Of a stretch of 64,000 nucleotides of DNA, positions 1 to 8,327 are shown piece by piece. A program made the position numbers and the translations under genes. Source of the stretch: Geomobilibacter sp964432205 (GTDB lineage Bacteria; Desulfobacterota; Desulfuromonadia; Geobacterales; DSM-12255); the NCBI GenBank assembly GCA_964432205.1, contig CAYSMK010000003.1, forward strand, positions 135,786-199,785, written 5' to 3'. A model generated the notes under the pieces. The model saw only the letters and a list, made by a program, of their open reading frames with translations. It did not search any database and was not told the DNA's origin. Each line of letters starts with the position of its first letter. The first letter of the stretch is position 1.

Positions 1-1
1 C

Positions 2-592
2 GGCAGCCTCTGCGGCCCCATCAGCAGTGCCGCAGCAATCGTCGACCCGATGCAGTTTCTCAAGGGACTGCGCAAGGAGAGGGAACAGGCCCACCGGGTG
101 CTGGAGTACGTGAGCGAGTTTCTCATCGGCTTTGGCCGCATCCTGGTGGAGAGCGGCGCCAGCGCCATCTGCATCGGCGATCCGACCGCCACCGGTGAAA
201 TCCTCGGTCCGAAGATGTTCGCCGACTATGCGGTGCCCTACCTGAACAGGGTGATCGACGGCCTCCATGCCACCGGCGTGCCGGTCCTGGTCCATATCTG
301 CGGCGAGATGCGGGCGGTAAAACCGTCCATTCCCCTGCTCCATGCCGATGCCATCAGCACCGACGCCTTTGTCAACCTGCGGCTCCTCAAGGAGGAGTAC
401 CCCCAGCTGACCACCATGGGGAACGTGAGCACCTTTCTGCTGGAGCTGGGGGAGCCGGACAAGGTAGCCCGCCAGACGCGGGCCCTGGTGAAGGACGGAG
501 TGGACATCATCTCCCCGGCCTGCGGCCTCAGTACCTCGTCACCGGTGGCGAACATCCGGGCCATGACCGAAACCGTGAAGGAGCATCGATAA
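2..592 (+). CDS. MtaA/uroporphyrinogen decarboxylase-family corrinoid methyltransferase, 5'-truncated
   Basis: The reading frame is open from the left window edge (GSLCGPISSAAAIVDPMQFL), so only the C-terminal 196 codons are present; the ATG at 50 is internal. The segment has UroD/MtaA/CmuA features: ICIGDPTATGE, a VHICGE motif whose His and Cys resemble the zinc ligands of the MtaA branch, and GNVSTFLL near the end. These enzymes move methyl groups between a corrinoid protein and coenzyme M, or act on related methylated substrates; the actual acceptor cannot be told. The next gene starts 3 bp downstream and encodes a corrinoid-protein reactivator, which favours corrinoid methyl transfer over haem biosynthesis. 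Confidence 0.75.
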   Translation, partial: GSLCGPISSAAAIVDPMQFLKGLRKEREQAHRVLEYVSEFLIGFGRILVESGASAICIGDPTATGEILGPKMFADYAVPYLNRVIDGLHATGVPVLVHICGEMRAVKPSIPLLHADAISTDAFVNLRLLKEEYPQLTTMGNVSTFLLELGEPDKVARQTRALVKDGVDIISPACGLSTSSPVANIRAMTETVKEHR

Positions 593-595
593 CAT

Positions 596-2269
596 ATGGT
601 TACCATCCACTTTCTGCCAGCCAACCGTTCCATTACCGTTGCCAGCGGGACCACCATACTGGAGGCGGCACGTCTGGCAGGCATCCTGATCGAATCCCCC
701 TGTAACGGTGCCGTTTCGTGCGGCAAATGTACGGTCCATCTCGACCCGGATTCGCTGCACAGGATCGTGCGCAAGGGGGTGCACCACTTGCCGAAAAGAC
801 AGGAGCGGGCCGGCCAGGTCCTCTCCTGCGAGGCGGAAGTGGTGGGCGATATCACCGTCACGGTGCCGGCGGCTCAGGACGACCGGTCGCTGAAGATCAC
901 CAGCCATGGCCACGCAGTGGCAGTGACCCTTGCACCGTACATTGTGAAGGAGTACCTGGCGGAACGTGACGTGACGCTCGTGTATCACGGCACCGCGGTT
1001 GCCGCCGAAGAGGTAGGGGACAGTGCCGGGGAAAGCTTTGGCGTGGTCGTGGATATCGGTACCACGACCCTGGTGGTCTCCCTGGTCGATCTGAATCGGG
1101 GTGTTGAGTTGGCGACCGCGTCGGCGCTCAACCCCCAGAGCCGTCATGCCCAGGATGTACTCTCCAGGATCAGGATCGCCTCCGACGAGCCCGGGCTTGC
1201 CGAGATGCATGACTCGGTCATCGCCGAGATCAACCGGCTTGTCCAGGAGGTCTCCCGCAGTGCCGGCGTGCGGCAGGAACGGCTCTATGAGGTGATCTTC
1301 AGCGGCAATACCTGCATGCTCCATCTGGCGGCCGGGGTCAATCCGCGGTCATTGGGACAGTACCCCTACACACCGGAACTGACCGGCGGTTCCTGGCTGT
1401 CCGGTCAGGCGGTGGGGCTCTCCATAGCAGCCAGTGGCGTCGTCTATCTACCGCCCATCATCTCCGCCTACGTGGGGGCCGACATCACCGCCGGTCTGCA
1501 GGCGGTGCGGCTCCACGAACAGCAGGGGACCATCCTGTTCGTCGACATCGGCACCAACGGCGAGATGGCCATCGTCCACGACGGCAGGCTCTGGGCCACC
1601 TCCACCGCTGCCGGTCCTGCCTTCGAGGGGATGAACATCACCTTCGGAATGCGGGCCGGGGAGGGTGCCATCGAACGATTCGCCATCCTCAGGGATGGGC
1701 AGATACGGTTGAAGACCATCGGCAACGCTCCTGCGGTCGGCATCTGCGGCAGCGGGCTGATGGACATCGTGGCCGAACTGGTGGACCACGGTGTTGTCGC
1801 GAAGAACGGCAAGTTCGTCCCTGTCGATGCGCCCGGCCTGCTGCCGGCCCTGGCGGCACGACTGATAAAGGTGGACGGCAAACCGGTGTTCAGCCTGACC
1901 GACACGGTCTATCTCTCCCAGAAGGATGTCCGCCAGGTACAGCTGGCCAAAGGAGCGATCCGGGCCGGGGTGGAATTTCTTCTGCGCCATACCGGGGTGG
2001 CGGCCGCTAGCCTGGACAAAGTCCTCATTGCCGGTTCCTTCGGGTTTCATCTCACCGCCCAGAGTCTGCTTACCATCGGTCTGCTCCCGCAGCAAGTGGT
2101 CGGCAGAATCGATTTCGTCGGCAACACGGCCAAAACCGGCGGCGAAGCATTCCTTCTCAACCGCGACAGCCGTCGGGAAATGGAACAGCTCGTTTCGCGG
2201 GTTGATGTGGTGGAACTGGCCAACTGCACGGACTTTGACCGTGTCTTTGTGGAGTCCCTGGCATTTTAG
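596..2269 (+). CDS. ASKHA-domain ferredoxin-like reductive activator of corrinoid proteins (RACE/DUF4445)
   Basis: 557 aa. The N-terminal 85 residues are a 2Fe-2S ferredoxin domain with Cys36, Cys42, Cys45 and Cys78. A linker follows, then an ASKHA ATPase-like part with two phosphate-loop-type segments, VVDIGTTTLVVSLVD (near residue 148) and FVDIGTNGEMAIV (near 315), and a C-terminal GSFGFHL segment. Proteins of this build use ATP hydrolysis to drive low-potential reduction of Co(II) corrinoids back to Co(I). The 3 bp spacing from the corrinoid methyltransferase gene suggests translational coupling and a shared C1-metabolism role. Partner identity is inferred, since the corrinoid protein itself would lie upstream of the window. 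Confidence 0.85.
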   Translation: MVTIHFLPANRSITVASGTTILEAARLAGILIESPCNGAVSCGKCTVHLDPDSLHRIVRKGVHHLPKRQERAGQVLSCEAEVVGDITVTVPAAQDDRSLKITSHGHAVAVTLAPYIVKEYLAERDVTLVYHGTAVAAEEVGDSAGESFGVVVDIGTTTLVVSLVDLNRGVELATASALNPQSRHAQDVLSRIRIASDEPGLAEMHDSVIAEINRLVQEVSRSAGVRQERLYEVIFSGNTCMLHLAAGVNPRSLGQYPYTPELTGGSWLSGQAVGLSIAASGVVYLPPIISAYVGADITAGLQAVRLHEQQGTILFVDIGTNGEMAIVHDGRLWATSTAAGPAFEGMNITFGMRAGEGAIERFAILRDGQIRLKTIGNAPAVGICGSGLMDIVAELVDHGVVAKNGKFVPVDAPGLLPALAARLIKVDGKPVFSLTDTVYLSQKDVRQVQLAKGAIRAGVEFLLRHTGVAAASLDKVLIAGSFGFHLTAQSLLTIGLLPQQVVGRIDFVGNTAKTGGEAFLLNRDSRREMEQLVSRVDVVELANCTDFDRVFVESLAF

Positions 2270-2528
2270 ACATATCTCACGCTGCTTGCTATGTTGCTTT
2301 TGTAAAATTCCAATGTACACAATACATGCATTTCAACCAACGATGGTCAGCATATACAGCGCATATCGAAATCCGTACGAATTGTGCGTTTGGTGAAAAG
2401 GGGCTGTTTCTTTTTTGGCAGCCAGTTTAGTATCTCTCCGAGACCGGGAGTCTGTGCTATGCTGACCTGCATCGTCCAGTGCCCGCGATGGGGATTGTCG
2501 ACCTGATGCCATGAGAAGGAGTACTCTG

Positions 2529-3170
2529 ATGAATGATCCGTCGCCATTGCATGCCTCACACTACACCGACCGGCTCGGCAGGGTGGTTTCCGATGCCGGG
2601 GACCCCTGGCTTGTCCGCTGGAAAGGGATTTTGGAGCATGCCCGTTGCGGCACCCTGCTGGAGCTCGGGTGCGGCGGCGGCCGGGACAGCGGCTATCTTA
2701 CCGGGCTCGGGTTCAGGATCATTGCCGGCGACTGTTCGCCTGAGGCGCTGGAGTTGTGCCGCACATCGGCTCCCCTGGCAGACGTACGCCTGATCGATCT
2801 CCGCGAGCCGCTTCCCTTTACGGACGGAGCCTTCCCGGTAGTAGTGGCGAGCCTGTGCCTCCATTTCTTCCCGTGGACCCTCACCCTGAACATCATGGAT
2901 GAGATCCGGCGCTGCCTGGAGTCGGCAGGGTTTCTGCTCTTGAGGGTCAACTCCATCCGCGATATGCATCACGATGCTGTTGGCCCTCAGGAGGTTGAAC
3001 CGAACCTTTTCCTGGTGAACGGTTTGTTGAAGCGTTTTTTCGACCGCGAGGCGATGGATGGCCTGATCGGCACCGGGTGGAAGGTTCATAGCCTCGAAGA
3101 GCTGACGGTTGAACGCTACAACGCGCCGAAGGTTCTGTGGGAAGCGGTGCTGGAAAAACAAACGGTCTGA
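2529..3170 (+). CDS. Class I SAM-dependent methyltransferase
   Basis: 213 aa. Motif I is LLELGCGGGRDSG (residues 43-55), followed by an acidic residue at the end of strand 2 (GDCS, Asp68) and PFTDGAFPVVVASLCLHFF as the post-II region, a standard small-molecule methyltransferase fold. The start at 2529 is chosen over the in-frame ATG at 2511 because AGAAGGAG lies between them at normal ribosome-binding distance. Substrate is unknown; there is no biosynthetic neighbour to suggest one. The ~260 bp before it contain no recognised gene, only AT-rich sequence that may hold its promoter. Confidence 0.75.
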   Translation: MNDPSPLHASHYTDRLGRVVSDAGDPWLVRWKGILEHARCGTLLELGCGGGRDSGYLTGLGFRIIAGDCSPEALELCRTSAPLADVRLIDLREPLPFTDGAFPVVVASLCLHFFPWTLTLNIMDEIRRCLESAGFLLLRVNSIRDMHHDAVGPQEVEPNLFLVNGLLKRFFDREAMDGLIGTGWKVHSLEELTVERYNAPKVLWEAVLEKQTV

Positions 3171-3248
3171 GTGCCGGACAACGGCTAACGCGAACGGGAA
3201 GTTCTGTGACAGTCAAGTAAACAACATACGACAGGGAAAGGACTGGCG

Positions 3249-4367
3249 ATGATCAACAAGGAACGGCTCTACACCAGGTTCATGGAGCTGTGTGCCATAG
3301 ATTCCGAACCGACCAGAGAGCGCCTGCTGGCAGACAGGCTTAAGGACCTCCTGTCAGAACTCGGCTTCACCGTTACGGAGGATGGCGCGGGGGAGAAGAT
3401 CGGCGGCACGGCGGGGAATATCATCGCCCGCCTGGCAGGTACCGGACCTGGCGAGCCGCTTCTGTTTTCCTGCCACCTGGACCGGGTTGTTCCGGGGGTC
3501 GGGGTCAAGCCACGCATCGAGGGAGACTTCATTGTCAGTGATGGCACCACCGTCCTGGGTGCCGACGACGGTGCCGGTCTGGCAGCCATTCTGGAGGCGG
3601 TTACGACACTTCGGGAACAGGAGAGACTCCATCCCCCGATCGAGTTGGTTCTGTCAGTTGCCGAAGAGCTGGCTCTGGCCGGTTCCAGGCATTTCGACAT
3701 AGATCAGCTCTCGGCCCGATCCGGGTTTGTGCTGGATGCAGGCGGTCCGGTCGGAGAGATCGTGGTCCAGGCGCCGGAGCAGGTGAAATTCCTGGCGGTT
3801 TTCCACGGACGCTGCGCCCATGCGGGCTTTGCCCCGGAGCAGGGGGTGTCGGCCATCCAGATCGCCGCGGCAGCCATCAGCCGGATGCCGTTGCTGCGGA
3901 TCGATTCGGAAACGACCGCCAACATCGGCAGCATCTCCGCCGTCGGACCGACCAATATCGTGCCTGACCGCTGCGAACTGCAGGGGGAAGTTCGTTCGCT
4001 GGATGCAACCAAGTTGCTGACCCAGGTAGGTGCTTTGACTCACGCCATGGAAACAGCGGCAGCCGAGTATGGTGGTGCGGTGGAGATAACGGTGGTGCCG
4101 TGCTATCCGACATACAAACTGGCCGAAGATGCGGAGCCTGCGCAACGAGCAGCACGCGCTGCCCGGCATATTGGCGTGCCGGTCCGCTTCAAGTCCACCG
4201 GCGGCGGTTCGGATGCCAACATCTTCAACAACCGGGGGCTGCCGTCGGTGGTGTTGAGCTGCGGGTATGAAAAAGTTCACACTACTGAAGAACGGATACC
4301 GCTGGAGCAACTGGTCTTGCTGACGGAGTGGGTGCTGGCCATTATCGATGATGGAGTAGATCGCTGA
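3249..4367 (+). CDS. M20-family metallopeptidase, peptidase T-like
   Basis: 372 aa, full length for PepT/PepT2-like exopeptidases. Metal-binding landmarks are present in order: HLD (His76, Asp78), GADDGAG (Asp106/Asp107), VAEE (Glu139/Glu140, general base and ligand), LDAGGPVG (Asp163) and a C-terminal VHTTEE (His344). The inserted dimerisation domain holds HGRCAHAGFAPEQGVSAIQIAAAAI. Predicted cytosolic di-zinc aminotripeptidase or dipeptidase used for peptide turnover. GGGAAAGGA-type ribosome binding sequence sits just ahead of ATG 3249. Exact peptide specificity cannot be read from sequence. Confidence 0.85.
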   Translation: MINKERLYTRFMELCAIDSEPTRERLLADRLKDLLSELGFTVTEDGAGEKIGGTAGNIIARLAGTGPGEPLLFSCHLDRVVPGVGVKPRIEGDFIVSDGTTVLGADDGAGLAAILEAVTTLREQERLHPPIELVLSVAEELALAGSRHFDIDQLSARSGFVLDAGGPVGEIVVQAPEQVKFLAVFHGRCAHAGFAPEQGVSAIQIAAAAISRMPLLRIDSETTANIGSISAVGPTNIVPDRCELQGEVRSLDATKLLTQVGALTHAMETAAAEYGGAVEITVVPCYPTYKLAEDAEPAQRAARAARHIGVPVRFKSTGGGSDANIFNNRGLPSVVLSCGYEKVHTTEERIPLEQLVLLTEWVLAIIDDGVDR

Positions 4368-4704
4368 TCTCCAACCAGAACAGGCTCATTCAGGCAGTAG
4401 CTTCAGTTCTTCTCCCGCGCTATTCTGTACATTGATCAGTTCAACTCTACCTCATCGTTAGGGACGTAAACAAGTAAACGAGTTGAATCTGAACTTGCTT
4501 CTCTCCAAACGCGCCTGCGGCATTGACATGCTTAGAGGCTCCCACTCATCAAATATCCTTCAGATACCTTCAATAGAAGTTGCTGTTGATGTTTAAGATA
4601 CACGTTAGATAAAAGTTTGTTTCGTGATAAATTCCCCTCAAGTCCTTGTTGTAAAGTGACGACAAATTGTGGCAAAGTGCAAAAAAATTTATCGGGAGTT
4701 TATT
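4368..4704. other. Intergenic, AT-rich leader of the MucR-type gene
   Basis: 337 bp without a convincing gene. It is noticeably AT-richer than flanking DNA and probably contains the promoter and leader of the MucR-family gene. Two similar blocks occur close to the start, GTAAAGTG (around 4650) and GCAAAGTGC (around 4672), which could be protein-binding sites, but I cannot assign them. No strong hairpin with a T-run was found. Confidence 0.4.
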
Positions 4705-5190
4705 ATGGCAACACTGTTGGAACTAGTCGGAGAAATAGTCAGTGCACATGCATCCACGACACCACTAACAGGCGAAGAACTTCTCAAAGAAATTCAACAG
4801 GTGTATGCACAGCTAAAGGCTCTTGAGAGTGGAGAAGCGACAGGTGTGATACCGGCAGAAGAAACCGCCAAGCCTGCACTGTCCGTGAAACAGGCTTTTA
4901 AGAAGGACGAAGTAATCTGCTTGATCTGTGGTAAGGGCAAAATGAAGACTCTTACCCGTCATCTCAATTCCGAACACAATATGAAGCCGAGTGAGTATCG
5001 TAAACAGTTCGGAATTCCCCGTACCCAGTCACTCACTGCCAAGAGTTTTTCTGATGCACGTCGTAAGACTGCTGAAGAGCGGGGGCTTGCTGCAAACCTT
5101 GCCAAGGCTCGAGCTGTTCGCGCTGAAAATTTGGCAACGAAATCCGTTAAAACAAAAACAAAAGCGAAGGCAGCCAAGAAAACAAAGTAG
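4705..5190 (+). CDS. Ros/MucR-family zinc-finger transcriptional regulator
   Basis: 161 aa. The central domain has the prokaryotic C2H2 finger of the Ros/MucR family: Cys72-x2-Cys75 and His86-x4-His91 (TLTRHLNSEH), followed by the family signature MKPSEYRKQFGIP. The N-terminal ~50 residues are a helical, probably oligomerising region; the C-terminal ~35 residues are Lys/Ala-rich and may bind DNA non-specifically. The start at 4705 (ATGGCAACACTG) fits the family N terminus; an in-frame ATG at 4669 would add 12 Lys-rich residues unlike the family. Codon use and base composition are AT-richer than neighbours. Target genes unknown. Confidence 0.88.
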   Translation: MATLLELVGEIVSAHASTTPLTGEELLKEIQQVYAQLKALESGEATGVIPAEETAKPALSVKQAFKKDEVICLICGKGKMKTLTRHLNSEHNMKPSEYRKQFGIPRTQSLTAKSFSDARRKTAEERGLAANLAKARAVRAENLATKSVKTKTKAKAAKKTK

Positions 5191-5214
5191 ATTTCCATTC
5201 AGTCAAATATTTTC

Positions 5215-5244
5215 AAAGGCAAGCGTTATCATCGGCTTGCCTTT
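5215..5244 (+). terminator. Rho-independent terminator after the MucR-type gene
   Basis: Perfect 10-bp inverted repeat AAAGGCAAGC ... GCTTGCCTTT separated by 10 nt, followed by ATTTATT, starting 24 bp after the stop codon of the MucR-family gene. Confidence 0.8.
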
Positions 5245-5545
5245 ATTTATTCACACAGGCGATTTCCCGATGTGATTGCTAGTAAATCCTTTATTAAGTT
5301 GGTGTAATTGTCTGATCGAATTGTGTGGAGGCACGCCATGCATTTACAGGACATCCTCGCATTTCAAGGGAAATTGGTTGATTTTTCGCTGCATTTATCG
5401 TATTTACATAACGCAGTAGCGTTGCTGGCTAGCCGCACAAGACTTCCCGTGAACTGTCATAACAATCTGGAGAGGGTTAGCCGCAAGCTAGCCCTTTTTT
5501 CGTGTTTTCCTGTTCTCTATGCCTGGAAGATAGGATTCATTTCAT
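5245..5545 (+). other. Intergenic leader region of the 5546-7233 operon
   Basis: About 300 bp between the terminator at 5244 and the next gene. It contains a second terminator-like hairpin (5474-5500) and an upstream 8-mer that could pair with it. A short open frame from ATG 5338 has a plausible GGAGG but runs through the hairpin and into the next gene, so it is not called. Confidence 0.4.
5427..5500 (+). promoter_or_regulatory. Possible attenuator: terminator hairpin with alternative pairing partner
   Basis: GGGTTAGC (5474-5481) pairs with GCTAGCCC (5487-5494) around a 5-nt loop and is followed by six T residues (5495-5500), the form of an intrinsic terminator. It lies 45 bp before the next gene rather than after one. 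GGCTAGCC at 5427-5434 is complementary to the 3' arm and could form a competing antiterminator. No known riboswitch aptamer was recognised in the intervening sequence. Confidence 0.45.
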
Positions 5546-5932
5546 ATGCAAACATTTCATCTGTTCGAGCTGGAAAATGGGTTAGAGGTTCGCCTCTTTG
5601 ATCGTACTCGCAACTACTATGGCGACTTCCATCACGTTCGCCTGGACGTTCAGTGCGAGATTGGAATTGCCCATCTGGCGGTTAACGACGGACTGCCAGC
5701 CGATCTGCTCTCTGCCCTTGGTGGTGAAAAGCTTTTCTACCGCCGAACCCTCGATAAGATGGGAGTTCCCTCCGGCGAGGTTGACGCAGTTCGTCTCCAT
5801 CTTGTTGATAGTTTTGTTCGAAACTCACTGCCATATTTTTCCACCCCCTATTTTGCTGAGCGGTTCGCACGTGCCGAAATACACAAGCGCCAGAAACGAT
5901 CTGCATCTGGCATGATCGCCATGCACGCATGA
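5546..5932 (+). CDS. Conserved-looking hypothetical protein, translationally coupled to rlmD
   Basis: 128 aa, soluble, no signal peptide or membrane segment, no motif I recognise. The stop codon overlaps the start of the following methyltransferase gene (ATGA at 5929-5932), a strong sign that the frame is truly translated and coupled to it. No clear ribosome-binding sequence precedes ATG 5546. Residues 20-60 are acidic/hydrophobic and the C-terminal 25 residues are basic (AEIHKRQKRSAS), which would suit RNA contact, but this is only a guess from context. Confidence 0.55.
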   Translation: MQTFHLFELENGLEVRLFDRTRNYYGDFHHVRLDVQCEIGIAHLAVNDGLPADLLSALGGEKLFYRRTLDKMGVPSGEVDAVRLHLVDSFVRNSLPYFSTPYFAERFARAEIHKRQKRSASGMIAMHA

Positions 5933-7233
5933 ACCGAACGCTTCAGATCGACAAGCTCGCTTTTGGTGGTGAGGGATTCGGTCACCTGGACGGCAAGGCC
6001 TGTTTCGTGCCGTTCACGGCACCCGGTGATCTGGCTGGCATCAGAATTGTGCAGGAGAAGTCATCCTACTGTCGCGGCGAACTGGAGTCCCTCATCCAGC
6101 CGTCTGCCGAGCGCGTAATCCCACCCTGTCCGGTGTTTGGCATCTGCGGTGGCTGTGATTGGCAGTTTCTTCCCTATGACCGTCAACTCTGGTGGAAGGG
6201 CGAGATCTTTAGCGAGCTCCTCTGGCGGAATGCCCGCATTGGACGTGACGTGATCCTGCCGATTGTCCCTGCTCCCAACCAGTATGGCTATCGGGCACGG
6301 ATCCAACTGAAGGTCAGATATGTGAAGGGTACCATCCAGATGGGGTTCTATCGTTCTGGTTCCCATTATGTTGTCAACATCCCTGATCACTGTCCCCTGG
6401 CTCACTCGGCCATCAACAGGGCATTGCCGGAGATCCGGCAGATGCTGCAGACGTTGCCCGAGCCGGACAAAATACCTCAGGTGGATCTGGTAACCGGCGA
6501 GGACGGGCAGACGGTGGCAACCGTCCATTACGTCGGGTCCGGGCACGACGAACTGCGACGCGCCTTACGGGCCGTATTCCGGTCTTTTGTCAACGTTCAT
6601 GGTATCCTTGTCCAGAGCGGGCGCAAGAACACCCTGGAGTCCGTCAGCGGGAACCACTCGCTGGTCTACGGTGTAAACGCAGAAGGAGAAGAGCTGGCAC
6701 TTACGTTCTCTGCCGGCGGGTTTTCCCAGGTGAATTACGCGGTAAACCGCCTTCTGGTAGCCCTGGCCCTTGAGGAAACAGCCGCTGGAAGCGGGCAGAA
6801 TCTCCTCGATCTGTATTGCGGCAACGGTAATTTTTCCGTTCCGTTGGCGCGTAAGTGCGGCGCAGTGCTCGGGGTAGAGGATAACGGCGGGTCAGTGCGG
6901 GACGCCTGTCGAAACGCCACTCAGCATGGGTTGCATGCCACTGACTTTCGTCAGGGGGATGCTGTAGAGGCCGTTCAGCAGTTACTGGCGCAGGGCCGAC
7001 GCTTTGATCATGTCATCCTGGACCCACCGCGGGTGGGGGCTCCGGGCTTGGCGAAATTGCTTCCGGCGTTGCGCCCGGCTACGATCATCTACGTTTCCTG
7101 TGATCCGGCAACCTTGGCACGGGATCTGGCAATGCTGCAGAAGGGCGGCTATCTGGTGACCAAAACCCGGCCGGTGGATATGTTCCCGCAGACATTTCAC
7201 ATGGAGAGCATCACGGTTCTTAGGCCGGCGTAA
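5929..7233 (+). CDS. rlmD: 23S rRNA (uracil-5-)-methyltransferase RlmD-like (RumA/TrmA family)
   Basis: 434 aa. An N-terminal TRAM-like domain (residues 1-55, LAFGGEGFG) is followed by 4Fe-4S ligands Cys67, Cys73 and Cys76 (CPVFGICGGCDWQ) with a fourth Cys in IPDHCPLAH. The C-terminal SAM domain has LLDLYCGNGNFSVPLA, LDPPRVG, the catalytic nucleophile Cys391 in YVSCDPATLARD, and Glu426 in FHMES. These enzymes make m5U in 23S rRNA using SAM. Paralogues modify U747 or tRNA, so the exact position is not certain; the iron-sulfur motif argues against TrmA. Confidence 0.85.
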   Translation: MNRTLQIDKLAFGGEGFGHLDGKACFVPFTAPGDLAGIRIVQEKSSYCRGELESLIQPSAERVIPPCPVFGICGGCDWQFLPYDRQLWWKGEIFSELLWRNARIGRDVILPIVPAPNQYGYRARIQLKVRYVKGTIQMGFYRSGSHYVVNIPDHCPLAHSAINRALPEIRQMLQTLPEPDKIPQVDLVTGEDGQTVATVHYVGSGHDELRRALRAVFRSFVNVHGILVQSGRKNTLESVSGNHSLVYGVNAEGEELALTFSAGGFSQVNYAVNRLLVALALEETAAGSGQNLLDLYCGNGNFSVPLARKCGAVLGVEDNGGSVRDACRNATQHGLHATDFRQGDAVEAVQQLLAQGRRFDHVILDPPRVGAPGLAKLLPALRPATIIYVSCDPATLARDLAMLQKGGYLVTKTRPVDMFPQTFHMESITVLRPA

Positions 7234-7259
7234 CATTATTACCAGTCAGGAGATATTGT

Positions 7260-8282
7260 ATGTTTTTTCGGAAACTATTCGGCAAAGATTGTCGCCAGTT
7301 AACGGAGAGGGGCGACGGTTATCTGGTCGACGGGCGCTTTGCTGATGCACGCCATGCCTATGAAGAGGCCTTGGAACGGCTGCCCGGTGGCGATGAGGGC
7401 GAAACTCTGCGAACCATGCTGAATGCAGGCATGGCAAAGGCCAGAAACGGACTGGCAGAGATGAATATTGAAGAGGCAAGGCTGTACCTGAATCAGAACA
7501 ACACGGCCAAGGCACAGGAATGTCTGGAGTTGGCCATCCAGTTGGCAGAAGACGGAGCGGTCAGGGAAAAGGCTGAGAACTTAATGAAGGAGATGGATTC
7601 GCCGCCTGCGATCTCCCCGGTCAAAATGGAGCACGGCCATCACGGTTGCAGTACCTGTCATTCGGTGCCACACCAGGATATGGCTGATAATACAGAAGAA
7701 TCGCTGTCTCTGGAGGATCGTTTCCATCTCTTGACCCAGGCCTTGCCCGGGGGGCTTGCAGACCGATATGTCAACCTGGGCGAGAAATTTGCATATGGCT
7801 ACATCGAGCTGCACGAAGGGAACCTGGATGCTGCGTATCAAACGCTTACCGAGCTGACGGCAACCGAACGGGAAAACGATATTCTTCTGTACGAACTGGG
7901 TGCCTTAACGTTTCGTAAAGGTGACGTTACAGAGGCAGAGCGTTTGTTCAGGGCATCAGTGGAAGTCAACCCGTATAATCCCTTGACTCGTCTCGGTCTG
8001 GCGCAACTGCTCATTTTCACAAAACGCCTGGACGAGGCACTCATCGAACTGGGGTTGATGGTGGAAAACGGACTGCTGGCCAATGAAGCCCAGGTCATGA
8101 TTGGTGACGTATGGTGCCTCAAAGGTGAGGAAGGGGCGGCAATAGACTACTTCGCCAAACTTCTTGAGAATACATCTCTCCAGAAAGTTTGCGCTGAGCG
8201 GCTCGTTCCGCTGCTTATGAACCAGGGGCGAGAGACCGAAGCCCAGTTCCTTACAAAACAATACCTTAAAGGGTGCTGTTGA
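7260..8282 (+). CDS. Tetratricopeptide-repeat protein with a single CxxCH motif
   Basis: 340 aa, no signal peptide. TPR-like helical pairs occur at residues 17-50 and 62-105 and again from about 190 to 330 (for example GALTFRKGDVTEAERLFRASVEVNPYNP). Between the two TPR blocks is a His-rich spacer HGHHGCSTCHSV with Cys130-x2-Cys133-His134, formally a c-type haem motif; without an export signal it more likely binds a metal or forms a disulfide. The protein ends in two Cys. Start at 7260 is preceded by AGGAG. Role unknown; TPRs suggest a protein-interaction scaffold. Confidence 0.7.
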   Translation: MFFRKLFGKDCRQLTERGDGYLVDGRFADARHAYEEALERLPGGDEGETLRTMLNAGMAKARNGLAEMNIEEARLYLNQNNTAKAQECLELAIQLAEDGAVREKAENLMKEMDSPPAISPVKMEHGHHGCSTCHSVPHQDMADNTEESLSLEDRFHLLTQALPGGLADRYVNLGEKFAYGYIELHEGNLDAAYQTLTELTATERENDILLYELGALTFRKGDVTEAERLFRASVEVNPYNPLTRLGLAQLLIFTKRLDEALIELGLMVENGLLANEAQVMIGDVWCLKGEEGAAIDYFAKLLENTSLQKVCAERLVPLLMNQGRETEAQFLTKQYLKGCC

Positions 8283-8327
8283 CCTTACATCAATTCATAA
8301 GCCGTTCTTCCGGGGAGGGTACACAAC

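Noticed and set aside
2416..2433. Sigma-54-like TTGGCAG-CCAGT-TTAG before the methyltransferase at 2529
   Set aside because: The -24 part is fair but the -12 element has AG instead of the near-invariant GC.
5338..5601. Open frame from ATG 5338 with GGAGG upstream
   Set aside because: It runs through a terminator-like hairpin and 56 bp into the next gene in another frame, and its sequence looks like unconstrained translation; leader-peptide use is not excluded.
7647..7664. CxxCH at residues 130-134 of the TPR protein as a c-type haem site
   Set aside because: No signal peptide or membrane segment, so the protein would not meet cytochrome c maturation machinery.
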